The notes below the pieces were generated by a model, which saw nothing but the letters and a program-made list of their open reading frames with translations, did no database searches and had not been told where the DNA came from. From the NCBI RefSeq assembly GCF_001904615.1, contig NZ_MRBY01000015.1, positions 1 through 64,000 of the forward strand: a DNA stretch of 64,000 nt, read 5' to 3'. Every line of letters starts with the position of its first letter. The stretch's first letter is position 1. Made by a program: the position numbers and the translations under genes. This document shows, piece by piece, positions 35,669 to 44,534 of this stretch. This DNA comes from [Limnothrix rosea] IAM M-220 (lineage in GTDB: Bacteria; Cyanobacteriota; Cyanobacteriia; Cyanobacteriales; MRBY01).

Positions 35669-37003
35669 ATGACACCAACACCGCCACAACGTCCTGATGC
35701 TGGTCAGAAAATGCCAATGCCACCGATGAATGCCCAAGGTGGTGCGGAGGAAACTCAGATTGTCGCTCCTCGTGGTGGAGCTATACCCTCAATGCCTAAG
35801 GAGGAAACGCGAATCGTTACGCCTCAACAACAAAAACGGCGATCGCCCCAACGTCCTCCCACACCAGCCCGTCCAGCAACTCCTCCTCCCCCAAGGCAAA
35901 AAGCAACAGCCGCTGCACCTCGCATTCCCCAGCGGGGGGCAGGACAACCTTCCCTAGAGCAAATCGTGACCCATGCCCATAAGGAGGGTTATTCAGATGT
36001 GCATGTCGGTGTTGGTGAAATTCCTCGTTTCCGTGATCGCGGCGAAATTTTATTAACCAATTATCCGATGACCGACAATGACACGTTTTATGCGTGGCTC
36101 CATGAGGTCTTAACCCCCCAAGAAATCCAGCGGTTTAAAGATAATCTCGACTTTGACGGTGCAACACAATATAAATTTGCCCGGGTGCGGATCAATATCT
36201 TCGATTCGTTGCTGGGTCCTTCGATGGTTATGCGTCTGATTCCATTGAAAATTTTGACTATGGAACAGTTACGTTTGCCTCCGATTTTCAAGAATATTTC
36301 AGATTCAGAAAAAGGATTGGTCTTAGTGACGGGACCCACGGGTTCTGGTAAATCAACCACCATGGCGGCCATGGTGGACTACATCAATAAAACCCACCCG
36401 AAAAATATTATTACCATCGAGGACCCGGTGGAATTTGTCCACACTAGTAAGAAATCCTTGATCAAACACCGGGAAGTGGGGATGCATACTCTTAAGTTTG
36501 ACAACGCCCTTAAGGCTGCTTTGCGTGAAGACCCGGATCTGATTCTTGTGGGTGAGATGCGAGACAAAGAAACGGTCAACACAGCTCTAAAAGCGGCGCA
36601 AACAGGTCACCTAGTTATGGGCACGCTCCATACAAATAGTGCGATTAAAACGATTGAACGTATTCTCAACCTCTATAGTGCGGAAGAGCAGGATGCGATG
36701 AAGGTGGCGATCGCCGAATCATTAGTTGCCGTTATTGCCCAAGGTTTATGCCGGACAACGGATGGTAAGCGGGCGGCCTACCACGACATTTTGGTGAATA
36801 CCGAAACGATGCGCGATTACGTCAAAGAAGCCAAATACGAAGAGATGCTTGCTCTCATGCAAGACGGTGAATATGACGGCATGATCACGATGAATCAGTC
36901 CCTCTTTAACCTGTACCAAGAAGGCCGCATTACGGAAGAAGTCGCCCTTGAAAAATCTCCCACCCCCAACGAAATGGCCATGATGTTACGGGGTCGTATT
37001 TAA
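35669..37003 (+). CDS. pilT: Type IV pilus retraction ATPase PilT
   Basis: PilT is the hexameric ATPase that depolymerises type IV pili and drives twitching, phototaxis and DNA uptake. Motifs are the Walker A GPTGSGKSTT, the Asp box EDPVEF, Walker B LILVGEMRD, and the His box GTLHTNSAIKTIERI. The C-terminal AIRNLIREGK-like tip is replaced by LFNLYQEGRITEEVAL. An unusual Pro/Gln/Arg-rich extension of about 95 residues precedes the conserved core (SLEQIVTHAHKEGYSDVHV). ATG 35669 is used; a TTG at 35621 has a better ribosome-binding site and would add 16 residues. pilB and pilC are not adjacent. Confidence 0.92.
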   Translation: MTPTPPQRPDAGQKMPMPPMNAQGGAEETQIVAPRGGAIPSMPKEETRIVTPQQQKRRSPQRPPTPARPATPPPPRQKATAAAPRIPQRGAGQPSLEQIVTHAHKEGYSDVHVGVGEIPRFRDRGEILLTNYPMTDNDTFYAWLHEVLTPQEIQRFKDNLDFDGATQYKFARVRINIFDSLLGPSMVMRLIPLKILTMEQLRLPPIFKNISDSEKGLVLVTGPTGSGKSTTMAAMVDYINKTHPKNIITIEDPVEFVHTSKKSLIKHREVGMHTLKFDNALKAALREDPDLILVGEMRDKETVNTALKAAQTGHLVMGTLHTNSAIKTIERILNLYSAEEQDAMKVAIAESLVAVIAQGLCRTTDGKRAAYHDILVNTETMRDYVKEAKYEEMLALMQDGEYDGMITMNQSLFNLYQEGRITEEVALEKSPTPNEMAMMLRGRI

Positions 37004-37054
37004 GGTTGAGTTACCATGATCTAAACCTCTAGGTCGCCCATCCCAAAACCCTAG

Positions 37055-37081
37055 GAGTAGCTTAGTCGCTACTCTTTTTTT
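37055..37081 (+). terminator. Intrinsic terminator of pilT
   Basis: GAGTAGC (37055-37061) pairs with GCTACTC (37068-37074), followed by seven T. It lies 52 bases after the pilT stop codon. Confidence 0.9.
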
Positions 37082-37115
37082 GTGGCGACAGTTGTTGGGA
37101 AACACCAAAATAGTT

Positions 37116-39584
37116 CTAGTTCTCTAGTCGTTGCTGTTGTGCTGCAATGAAAGCATCAAGTTCAGGAAAGGGGCGATCGCCGAATAGTCCGAGGAGCTTT
37201 AGCATGGGTACAGACCGTAAATTTGTAGGCGGAATAATCTGACTGAAGCCGGCCAAATCTGGATCACGATAACGAAACTCTCGTTCTAGTACAGGAGTCG
37301 GCTTTACCAGCTCCGGAGGGAGACCTACCGCCACCCATTCCCGCAATGTACCGTAGCGAGTACTAGGCTGATTGACCAAAATAGTTTCTCCATTGGAGCG
37401 TTCCAAGCTCAGGGAAAATTCTGGATCAAACCAAGCTTTTAGCAGTTGAGTGGGTAGATCGTTGGGCTTGTCGGCGAGGGCATCATTAATGATTTCTAAA
37501 GAACGTTGGGGTTGGGCATCGGCAAAAATAATCGCCTGCACCACAGGGCTTAACTGACGCGGCGCAACCTGCCCCAAGAAGTCGTTTTGCCACCACTTCA
37601 GCAAAAGCATCGTTTCGTAGGTTTGTCGATAGTCGCTACCATTAGGCGGTAATTTTTTGAGAAGGGTTTCGTAGTGGGCGATCGCCTTTTCATAGACAGC
37701 CTCTCTCAAAGATACCAATGCGGGGTCTGAGTCCCAACGGGGAGCTGCCACAAATTCTGGTGTCTGCAATAGCTGTAAAGCAAGCAATTCCGTGACTTTC
37801 TCTGGCCATAAACCCTGGGCATGGTAGCTTTTTGCCAAAAAATATAGCGTATAGGGAAAGCGATTATTTGCTTTTTTGAGTAGCGTCGAAAAAATTTCGG
37901 TACTGGGTTCTGAGGCTAGATCGACGGCGATCGCCCCTGCGTTGTATTGCAACAATGCGTCGTCGGGAACAGCTTGACTCGCTTTTTGGAAATAGCGATA
38001 AATCAAGTCATCTAAAGATTTCAGCTCATCCATTGTGGCTCCGGCAGCAAACTGATCTTGGCGTATTTGCCAGTAGTGCATCCCCAAATCCACCATATGG
38101 CTCTGTTGCCAAGGGACAAAACGATGGGCATTGTTGAGCTTCTGTTCGTATAGGGTTACATTGTCAACGGATTTTGCCTCCTGGGCTTGAGCATTTAAGG
38201 CCACCGAAACAGTCATAGGCAAGCCCAAATATAAAACGATCGGGAAAACCCACAAACTCACCAGTTGGACACCCCGTCGCTGGCGATTTTTTAAAGGCAA
38301 CTGTACTTCAGGACTAGACATTTGGGCGATCGCCAACAACAAAGCCAAGGTAGCCACGAGGGTCAGACTAATAGGTAAATATTCCAGTTGATAATTAGCA
38401 AAGCACACAATGCCATAGCTCGCCCAGCCCGCCCCGATGCCGTATAACAACAGCTCAGCCGCACTATCTTTTTCTACATAGGGCAAAATTGACAGCCATA
38501 GGCGCATCACCAAAAATAAAAAAAGCAAACTCGCCACAATACCAAGGAGACCCATTTCACTCAAAATTTGTAGGGGCGTACTAAATAAATGGGGTGTTTC
38601 CGGAGAGCGATTGGCGAGGGGACGAAATAAATCCAGCGATCGCCCCAAATGCCCCAACCCCAAACCATTAATAGGATTACTTTGCACCACATTAATACTG
38701 GTCACCCAGAGGAAAAACCGATCCCGCACTGAATCCATCAAATTCAGTTGAGAGGCAACAGTCGGCTGAATATTTTGCCAGTTTGCCGTCGCAAAAACCC
38801 TAGGGTTAAAGCCCACAGTCATCAGTACCATGACGAGTAAAAATGTCTTGAGGACTAAGTTCTGTAGGGAAAAGCCCCGCCGCCCATTTACTAACGAAAC
38901 AAGATAACTGAGCATCCCCACAACGGCGATCGCCACCAATGCAGAACGAGCAGCAGTCGTATACAAATCCAGCAAAATAATGCCAGCTCCCACAGTAGCG
39001 AGCCACCTTTGCCAACCCTGTTGGGCGATCGCCAAAGCCACAACCAAAGGAAAAACCAAAACTAAATAGCCACCCATGCCCCCATAGGAACCCAACGGCA
39101 TCGGATTACGCAAATTCAGCCAGTCAGCTTGGGGTAGCCACAGCCCTAAACCCATCACCGCAGAACCAACACCCACCCCACTCAAGCCCATCCAAAGCCA
39201 CTGCCATAGTTGTCCCTGCTGAAGCCAATTGCGGAGCGCGTAAAGCACCATGCCATGGCCAAACACCATCACAAAATACCAAGCAGCAGCAGCCGGGTTA
39301 TTTGCCCGAGTCGTAGACAAAATCAAAGCAATCGATAAAGCCATGATTCCCCAATCCAAGCCATAACCTAAGCCCTGCCATGGTCGCTGATAGTCTCGCA
39401 AACTTAAAACAAACCACAGCCCCACACACCCAAATCCCCCTTGCCACACAGGTAGCCATGGCCAATCGCGCATCGCCTCAAAACTATTCGGCAGCCACGC
39501 AAAAATACCGAGCAGCATAAAACCCAAATAAAGGAGCCATTGGTGTGACCAAGGCTTTGAAGATGGGGTAAAGAGGTGAGCCAT
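37116..39584 (-). CDS. O-antigen ligase / Wzy-type polymerase-like membrane protein
   Basis: An 822-residue polytopic protein. The N-terminal ~460 residues hold about ten to twelve membrane helices with the Wzy_C/O-antigen ligase core: NPMPLGSYGGMGGYLVLVFPL, TTAARSALVAIAVVGML and the periplasmic loop NPINGLGLGHLGRSLDLF. The C-terminal half is soluble and helical, with TPR-like repeats. Such proteins polymerise or transfer glycan chains from undecaprenyl carriers, but family members differ in acceptor. ATG 39584 is chosen over GTG 39599. It is alone on the minus strand between pilT and psb35. Confidence 0.8.
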   Translation of the reverse strand: MAHLFTPSSKPWSHQWLLYLGFMLLGIFAWLPNSFEAMRDWPWLPVWQGGFGCVGLWFVLSLRDYQRPWQGLGYGLDWGIMALSIALILSTTRANNPAAAAWYFVMVFGHGMVLYALRNWLQQGQLWQWLWMGLSGVGVGSAVMGLGLWLPQADWLNLRNPMPLGSYGGMGGYLVLVFPLVVALAIAQQGWQRWLATVGAGIILLDLYTTAARSALVAIAVVGMLSYLVSLVNGRRGFSLQNLVLKTFLLVMVLMTVGFNPRVFATANWQNIQPTVASQLNLMDSVRDRFFLWVTSINVVQSNPINGLGLGHLGRSLDLFRPLANRSPETPHLFSTPLQILSEMGLLGIVASLLFLFLVMRLWLSILPYVEKDSAAELLLYGIGAGWASYGIVCFANYQLEYLPISLTLVATLALLLAIAQMSSPEVQLPLKNRQRRGVQLVSLWVFPIVLYLGLPMTVSVALNAQAQEAKSVDNVTLYEQKLNNAHRFVPWQQSHMVDLGMHYWQIRQDQFAAGATMDELKSLDDLIYRYFQKASQAVPDDALLQYNAGAIAVDLASEPSTEIFSTLLKKANNRFPYTLYFLAKSYHAQGLWPEKVTELLALQLLQTPEFVAAPRWDSDPALVSLREAVYEKAIAHYETLLKKLPPNGSDYRQTYETMLLLKWWQNDFLGQVAPRQLSPVVQAIIFADAQPQRSLEIINDALADKPNDLPTQLLKAWFDPEFSLSLERSNGETILVNQPSTRYGTLREWVAVGLPPELVKPTPVLEREFRYRDPDLAGFSQIIPPTNLRSVPMLKLLGLFGDRPFPELDAFIAAQQQRLEN

Positions 39585-39891
39585 AAACAGAAAAATCACG
39601 GTACAAAAACTTCAAACAGTGCATTAAAGACAGGATGACGCGGCATAAGATAGTTATTCGTGAAATTTACGGTATTTCAAAACACTATCGTTTAATTCCA
39701 ACAAAAATGATTTAATCTGCCACTTTAAGACAATACGTTCTTTTTTCAAGAAATCACAACGATCAAAACCACGAATTTTAACAGTAATTATGCTGAAAAT
39801 CCCGATGGCGATCGCCATCTAGCAGACAGAGACATTTCTCCGGGTCTCCACTTGTTGGTATATTGTGAAAAAACGTAACGATTGAAGTGCA
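39585..39891. other. Divergent promoter region with an extended HIP1 palindrome
   Basis: About 307 bases between divergent genes. It holds the perfect 16-base palindrome GATGGCGATCGCCATC at 39804-39819, with a HIP1 core. No RNA gene or small frame is evident. Promoters for both neighbours must lie here. Confidence 0.5.
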
Positions 39892-40110
39892 ATGAGTGAA
39901 TATTCTGAATTTCTATTGGCAGCGGCGGCGAGACCTTTTCCGTTGTACTTTACGTTGGTTTATGCCGTCGGACTTGTTGCAGCCGTTGTCATTGGCCTAA
40001 TTGCCTTTTTCAATTCCAAGCGTCCAGTCGGTTGGGAAGATGCCAAGAAACCAGATTTGATTCCTGACCTCACGAAAAAAAAAGCGACCAACTCTGAAGA
40101 AGAGTCCTAG
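39892..40110 (+). CDS. psb35: Photosystem II assembly protein Psb35-like
   Basis: A 72-residue protein with a short N-terminus, one membrane helix (about residues 17-42, LYFTLVYAVGLVAAVVIGLIAFF) and a polar tail (SKRPVGWEDAKKPDLIPDL). The sequence and size match what I remember of cyanobacterial Psb35 (Ssl2148 type), a thylakoid protein that stabilises the CP47 assembly module with high-light-inducible proteins. The assignment rests on memory of the family. It is monocistronic, following a spacer with a HIP1 palindrome. Confidence 0.6.
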   Translation: MSEYSEFLLAAAARPFPLYFTLVYAVGLVAAVVIGLIAFFNSKRPVGWEDAKKPDLIPDLTKKKATNSEEES

Positions 40111-40168
40111 GCTACTATCACCACAACTTTACATTCCGCACTGACTTCACTTCATATTTTGACGATGA

Positions 40169-41602
40169 CTAGCCATTGCTGCGGTCTTCCTGCTCCGGCA
40201 GAATATCTTCAAAATTTGCAGTAGGGTCAGTTTCTCTATAACTATCTGGCTCGGCGATCGCCTCAAACTCAGACTTGGTCTTCACAATTTTAATTTGTTT
40301 CAGACGGGGACCATTAATTTCAGTCACCACAAATTCTAGATTATCGAACCGAAAGACCTCATTCATCACCGGAATTTTTTGCCAATAGTAAAGCAAGAAA
40401 CCACTGAGGGTTTGGTAATCATCCGTCGTCGGCAAATTCAGTTGCAAGGCTTCATTGAGCTCGTCAATATCCACCTGGGCATCAACCAAAAACGTCTGAC
40501 GATTAACGCTCTGAATGGTAGGGATCGCCTGAACACGATCTTCCAGCTCATCGCCAATAATTTCATTGATAATATCTTTTGACGTTAATAACCCAGATGT
40601 ACCGCCAAACTCATCAACCACCATCACCATGGGCTGTTTTGTCCGTTGAATTTTTGGTAATAAATCGGCGATCGGTGTATTTTCAGCGACAAAGGGAATT
40701 GGCTTAATCCAAGGTTCAATCGTACTCTCAAGGCTCACATTAGCGTCGGCAAAGGGTGCGGCAAAATCCCTAAAACGCACAAAACCCACAATGTCATCAA
40801 TGGATTCATTGTGCACAGGATAGGCCGAATGGTTAGTTTCACTCACTTTACCGAGGAGATCTGCAAGGGTCGCTGTTTTGGCGATCGCATGGATACTCGT
40901 GCGGGGGGTCATAATTTCTTCTGCCTTGACATCCCCAAACTCAATCACATTATTGAGCAGTTCCCGTTCCTCGGCTTCCAAGCCCATAGATTCCTGTTCA
41001 GTATTAATAATTAGCTGCAACTCCTCCGGGGTAACGCGGTCATGGAGAAGATTTTGATGAATTGGGGCAATACCAAATATTTTTAAAATACTGCGATTTG
41101 ATTGATTTAAAATCCAGATAAAGGGCTTAAAAATACGGGCGATCGCCAAACTCGGCGGCGCTAACCACCGGGCAATTTCCTCAGAGTGAGATAAAGCCAC
41201 AGACTTCGGGCAAAGTTCGCCGAGGATAATTTGCAAATAAGCAATCAAGAAAAACGCAAACGGGATCGACGCAGAAACAGCAAAAGATTTAATCCACACT
41301 TCCGGCACAGGCAATTTCAACAATAACTGCTCAATCGCGCTGGCCATCGTATCTTCACCGATCCAGCCCAAGGCCAAACTCGACAAGGTAATGCCCAACT
41401 GCGTCGTAGACAACAATCGTTCCAGACGAGATTGCAACGTCTGCACCATCTTTGCCTTCGTATCTCCCTCAGCAATAAGCTGACTAATACGCGATCGCCG
41501 CACTGACACAATAGAAAACTCAGCCGTCACAAAAAAAGCATTAATTGCAATCAGCAAAAAAACTGAGCACAGCCGGACTAAGATATCACCACTGGATAAC
41601 AT
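40169..41602 (-). CDS. CNNM (DUF21) membrane protein with CBS pair and CorC/HlyC domain
   Basis: A 477-residue member of the CorB/CNNM family linked to magnesium or cobalt transport, often annotated hemolysin. Residues 1-200 form the DUF21 membrane domain (INAFFVTAEFSIVSVRRSR, GITLSSLALGWIGE, LGELCPKSVALSHSE). A CBS pair follows (VKAEEIMTPRTSIHAI; VDEFGGTSGLLTSKDI) and then a CorC_HlyC domain (VDAQVDIDELNEALQLNLP). The C-terminus is acidic. Despite the family nickname there is no evidence for haemolysis. Confidence 0.92.
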   Translation of the reverse strand: MLSSGDILVRLCSVFLLIAINAFFVTAEFSIVSVRRSRISQLIAEGDTKAKMVQTLQSRLERLLSTTQLGITLSSLALGWIGEDTMASAIEQLLLKLPVPEVWIKSFAVSASIPFAFFLIAYLQIILGELCPKSVALSHSEEIARWLAPPSLAIARIFKPFIWILNQSNRSILKIFGIAPIHQNLLHDRVTPEELQLIINTEQESMGLEAEERELLNNVIEFGDVKAEEIMTPRTSIHAIAKTATLADLLGKVSETNHSAYPVHNESIDDIVGFVRFRDFAAPFADANVSLESTIEPWIKPIPFVAENTPIADLLPKIQRTKQPMVMVVDEFGGTSGLLTSKDIINEIIGDELEDRVQAIPTIQSVNRQTFLVDAQVDIDELNEALQLNLPTTDDYQTLSGFLLYYWQKIPVMNEVFRFDNLEFVVTEINGPRLKQIKIVKTKSEFEAIAEPDSYRETDPTANFEDILPEQEDRSNG

Positions 41603-41641
41603 GAATTTGGCGTAAAGACCCTCACTATTTATTTTTACCTT

Positions 41642-42364
41642 TTAACGTACCACCGGAATATCAGCAATCTCCAAAGTAATATCTTGAGTTGGATAATCAC
41701 TCAAACTCATGGAGATAGTTTCAACATCTTCCAAAATCACCGCCGGGATCCGCACCTGTCCGGTATAGCTTTGATTATTCGCCGGAATCTCAGCCGGTAA
41801 TCCTTCCGTTTGACCACTCACAAGACGACCTTGGGCATCCTTTAGCTCAAGGAAATTGTAGAGAAAACGGACGGCAGAATTACTCCCATTTTGCAGACTA
41901 ATATCAATGACCCAATAGTTGCCTAAAAGACGAGAATTTGTCACATCAAAGCGAATATTGTTAGCGACATTCGTCAATGGAAAAACCGTTTCTTCTGTTG
42001 CCTCAACGCCATTTGTACTGATATTGACTGTTTCGCTAGCCGGTAATTTTACAAAATTATTTTCAGGCTGTGCCGCATTGGCAACGCTATTCCGTTTTAA
42101 TTCCTGCTCTTGCGCGTAAATTTTGTCGTACACCTCGACAATCACTTCCCGTTCCGAAACTAGTTCAATGCCATTTACCGAATCACCAGCACCGGAAGCT
42201 CGGCGACTACGTACCAACTGCTGAGCTGGGTTACCCTCCGGTTGACGAACGCCTTTTAGGGCTTCAAAACCAAGGGTAAAGCCATATAGCGCACTTACTG
42301 TCCCAGCACCCACCATTGCCACAAGCAGCAATAAAGTAAAGGCTAGAGTCGTCTGAAATTTCAT
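41642..42364 (-). CDS. Single-pass envelope protein of unknown function
   Basis: A 240-residue protein with an N-terminal membrane anchor or uncleaved signal (MKFQTTLAFTLLLLVAMVGAGTVSALYGFTLG) and an extracytoplasmic beta-rich domain (NNIRFDVTNSRLLGNYWVIDISLQNGSNSAVRFLYNFLELKD). The latter resembles FxLYD/DUF4352-like immunoglobulin folds, which is tentative. ATG 42364 is used, since it begins the hydrophobic segment; the frame extends to 42418. It lies 39 bases upstream of the CNNM gene on the same strand, so the two may form an operon. Confidence 0.65.
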   Translation of the reverse strand: MKFQTTLAFTLLLLVAMVGAGTVSALYGFTLGFEALKGVRQPEGNPAQQLVRSRRASGAGDSVNGIELVSEREVIVEVYDKIYAQEQELKRNSVANAAQPENNFVKLPASETVNISTNGVEATEETVFPLTNVANNIRFDVTNSRLLGNYWVIDISLQNGSNSAVRFLYNFLELKDAQGRLVSGQTEGLPAEIPANNQSYTGQVRIPAVILEDVETISMSLSDYPTQDITLEIADIPVVR

Positions 42365-42463
42365 AGGCGATCGCCACTCAACATCCAATAAGAAGAAATT
42401 GCTTAAAGCAGTAACCACAAATTATATTATGATAACCACCGGGTCATTGAGACCACAAAACTA

Positions 42464-42536
42464 CCAGGGTTGGCCGAGCGGTTTAGGCAACGAACTCATA
42501 ATTCGTGTTAGGCAGGTTCAACTCCTGCACCCTGGA
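42464..42536 (+). tRNA. tRNA with CAT anticodon (Met or Ile2)
   Basis: A 73-base cloverleaf: acceptor CCAGGGT/ACCCTGG with discriminator A, D arm GCC/GGC, anticodon stem ACGAA/TTCGT with loop CTCATAA (anticodon CAT at 42497-42499), short variable loop, and T arm GCAGG-TTCAACT-CCTGC. CCA is not encoded. C1 pairs with G72, so it is not the initiator. The TTGGCCGAGCGGTTTAGGC D arm resembles plastid trnI-CAU more than elongator Met, so it may be tRNA-Ile2, whose C34 would be modified to lysidine. Confidence 0.92.
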
Positions 42537-42713
42537 CTTGATTCACGCGCTCAGCCACCATTGGTAGCTTGGTTAGATCTTTCAATATTTTTTGGCTCGT
42601 TGTGAAAAATAATTTTTAGTTCAATGTTAGCCTGCCAGTCAGTCCCTAGGGGACACAAACTAATCGGTTTTTATCAACCTAAAAACATCTTCCAGTTAAC
42701 AGATCAGCCTTTG

Positions 42714-43178
42714 CTAACGGTCGAAGGAAAAACCTGTGCCACGTAGCAGTTGCAATGTGCCATTTTGGGCGGGAGCTTCACTACGAAGGGAAGAATTATA
42801 GGGATTTGCCAAGTCCGGTGTACGAATCACAGGATCACTGGCAACCTGTTGCAACATAATGTCGCGGTACAGAGTATCGACTTTCTTAAAATCGCGCTTT
42901 GCGTTGTGCTCTGGATAACCCGGCTCAAGAAACGAAAACGGCACAACACCAAAAAAGTCGTTTAGCACCTGCCAAGTATCGAAACTTGTGTCAACGTTAC
43001 GCAGCTCGTAATCAACGGCACGGTCAAAGACATCGGCGGTATGCTCTGGATAAGTGGGGTCACGGCCTTCTAAAAAAGTTTGGGCGATCGCCCCAGCCGA
43101 AGTCACCTGAATAGCCGCTCCAACTGCGAAAACTGTGATTAAATGATGAGACCATTTCTGCATGGTAGGTTCGTCCAT
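42714..43178 (-). CDS. Exported protein of unknown function
   Basis: A 154-residue protein with a signal peptide (KWSHHLITVFAVGAAIQVTSAGAIAQ, cleavage likely near residue 33) and a mature part of about 120 residues with two related segments, DPTYPEHTADVFDRAVDYE and EPGYPEHNAKRDFKKVDTLY, which may be an internal repeat. I do not recognise the family. ATG 43178 has AAGGA eight bases upstream; a second ATG lies five codons downstream. It is divergent from pyrE. Confidence 0.65.
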   Translation of the reverse strand: MDEPTMQKWSHHLITVFAVGAAIQVTSAGAIAQTFLEGRDPTYPEHTADVFDRAVDYELRNVDTSFDTWQVLNDFFGVVPFSFLEPGYPEHNAKRDFKKVDTLYRDIMLQQVASDPVIRTPDLANPYNSSLRSEAPAQNGTLQLLRGTGFSFDR

Positions 43179-43247
43179 AAATCAAATCCTTACCAGCATC
43201 TTTGCTCACAAACCCAAATTGGTCAAGTTTTCCTTTTCTTTAGCTTC

Positions 43248-43853
43248 ATGACAACTAATCCTTCCCTTTCCGATCTGTTAACGGCTAACGCCGCAACCCT
43301 AAGACAATGCTTACTTAACCAAATCGCTACAGAAGCTTACAAAGAAGGAGACTTTACCCTCTCATCCGGTCAAAAAAGCACCTACTACATCAATGGCAAA
43401 CTCGTCACCCTAACTGCCGCAGGAGGTGTCATGACAGGTCGCCTGATTCTTCAGCAATTAGCACCAGACACAGCCGCCGTGGCGGGATTAACCCTTGGCG
43501 CAGATCCCATTGTGAGCGCCGTTAGCATTGTTTCTGCCTATGAAGCTCGCCCTTTACCGGCACTCATCATTAGAAAAAAGGCAAAAGGTCACGGTACGCA
43601 AGCCTACATTGAAGGCCCCCCATTACCCCAAGGCGCTAAGGTGGTCGTCCTCGAAGATGTGGTCACAACGGGAAAATCAGCGGCACAAGCAGTGGAGCGC
43701 CTACAGGATATGGGCTATGAAGTGACAGAAATCATTTCAATCGTGGACCGACAACAGGGAGGGGCTGAATTTTATGCCAGTCAAAACATTAAATTCTCCA
43801 GCCTGTTCACCATTAAAGATGTCCAGCAAGCCTACCAAACTTTAAATCGCTAA
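43248..43853 (+). CDS. pyrE: Orotate phosphoribosyltransferase
   Basis: PyrE makes OMP from orotate and PRPP in pyrimidine synthesis. The protein is 201 residues from ATG 43248, the usual length. The PRPP-binding motif is VVVLEDVVTTGKSAAQAVE; other landmarks are FTLSSGQKSTYYINGKLV and the catalytic Lys in IIRKKAKGHGTQ. The reading frame is open from 43143, but that extension overlaps the divergent gene and has no family features. A strong terminator follows. Confidence 0.94.
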   Translation: MTTNPSLSDLLTANAATLRQCLLNQIATEAYKEGDFTLSSGQKSTYYINGKLVTLTAAGGVMTGRLILQQLAPDTAAVAGLTLGADPIVSAVSIVSAYEARPLPALIIRKKAKGHGTQAYIEGPPLPQGAKVVVLEDVVTTGKSAAQAVERLQDMGYEVTEIISIVDRQQGGAEFYASQNIKFSSLFTIKDVQQAYQTLNR

Positions 43854-43885
43854 AGCTTTTTAATCGAAGTCCACAGTCGATCACA

Positions 43886-43923
43886 AAAAAGCTCCCAAAC
43901 ATGTCGCTTGAGGAGCTTTTTTT
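43886..43923 (+). terminator. Intrinsic terminator of pyrE
   Basis: AAAAAGCTCC (43886-43895) pairs with GGAGCTTTTT (43912-43921), and the T run reaches 43923. It lies 33 bases after the pyrE stop. Confidence 0.85.
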
Positions 43924-44043
43924 GTACCGCAAATTAATGTTGTGCGTTGTGTCCACAAGCAAAATACCGATGGCCTATGGAGCAATAATCACTGAGTAAT
44001 TAATCATTAATTTACTAATTTACTGTTTTTTAAAGGCCGCTTT

Positions 44044-44388
44044 CTAAAGACCGGGAATGTTTAAGCCACTAGTCAGTTCTTCCATTCTGGAGCGCATAGT
44101 TTCGGTAGATTTGTTGTATGCATCGGTAAGGGCTTCGGTAACCGCAGCGGACAGATCATCTGCACCTTTGGCGATCGCCGCATCAGAGATTTCAACACCA
44201 CGAGGCTCTTGATTACCACTTAGGATTACTTTGACAGAACCATCAGCATTAGTACCTTCAACGTTCATTGCTTCCAGTTCTTCTTGGAGTTTTTTAGCAC
44301 CTTCTTGTACCTGTTGTGCCTTTTGAAACGCATTAGCAAGCTCTTTCATCTTGCCGAGTCCGAGACCAAATCCTTGTCCTTTTGCCAT
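44044..44388 (-). CDS. YbaB/EbfC family nucleoid-associated protein
   Basis: A 114-residue DNA-binding protein that dimerises through an alpha-beta-alpha fold. The helical N-terminus (MKELANAFQKAQQVQEGAKKLQEELEAM) and the core GSVKVILSGNQEPRGVEISD match the family, with AVTEALTDAYNKSTETMRSRM as the last helix. It follows murB on the same strand after 146 bases, an arrangement common in cyanobacteria. The role in this organism is unknown. Confidence 0.92.
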   Translation of the reverse strand: MAKGQGFGLGLGKMKELANAFQKAQQVQEGAKKLQEELEAMNVEGTNADGSVKVILSGNQEPRGVEISDAAIAKGADDLSAAVTEALTDAYNKSTETMRSRMEELTSGLNIPGL

Positions 44389-44534
44389 AGTGGTTACAGA
44401 GTTAAATGTTGAATGTGTTTCAGTAAAACAGATCGAGAGATTTACTTAAATCTACGTTGTGATCCGTAGACCATCTTAATATCCCTATGCTCGAATTGGT
44501 AAATTTACGTCATCCCTTAGTAAAAATAAAAAAC

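Noticed and set aside
43143-43247. N-terminal extension of pyrE
   Set aside because: It overlaps the start of the divergent gene and is absent from the PyrE family; the ATG at 43248 gives the normal length.
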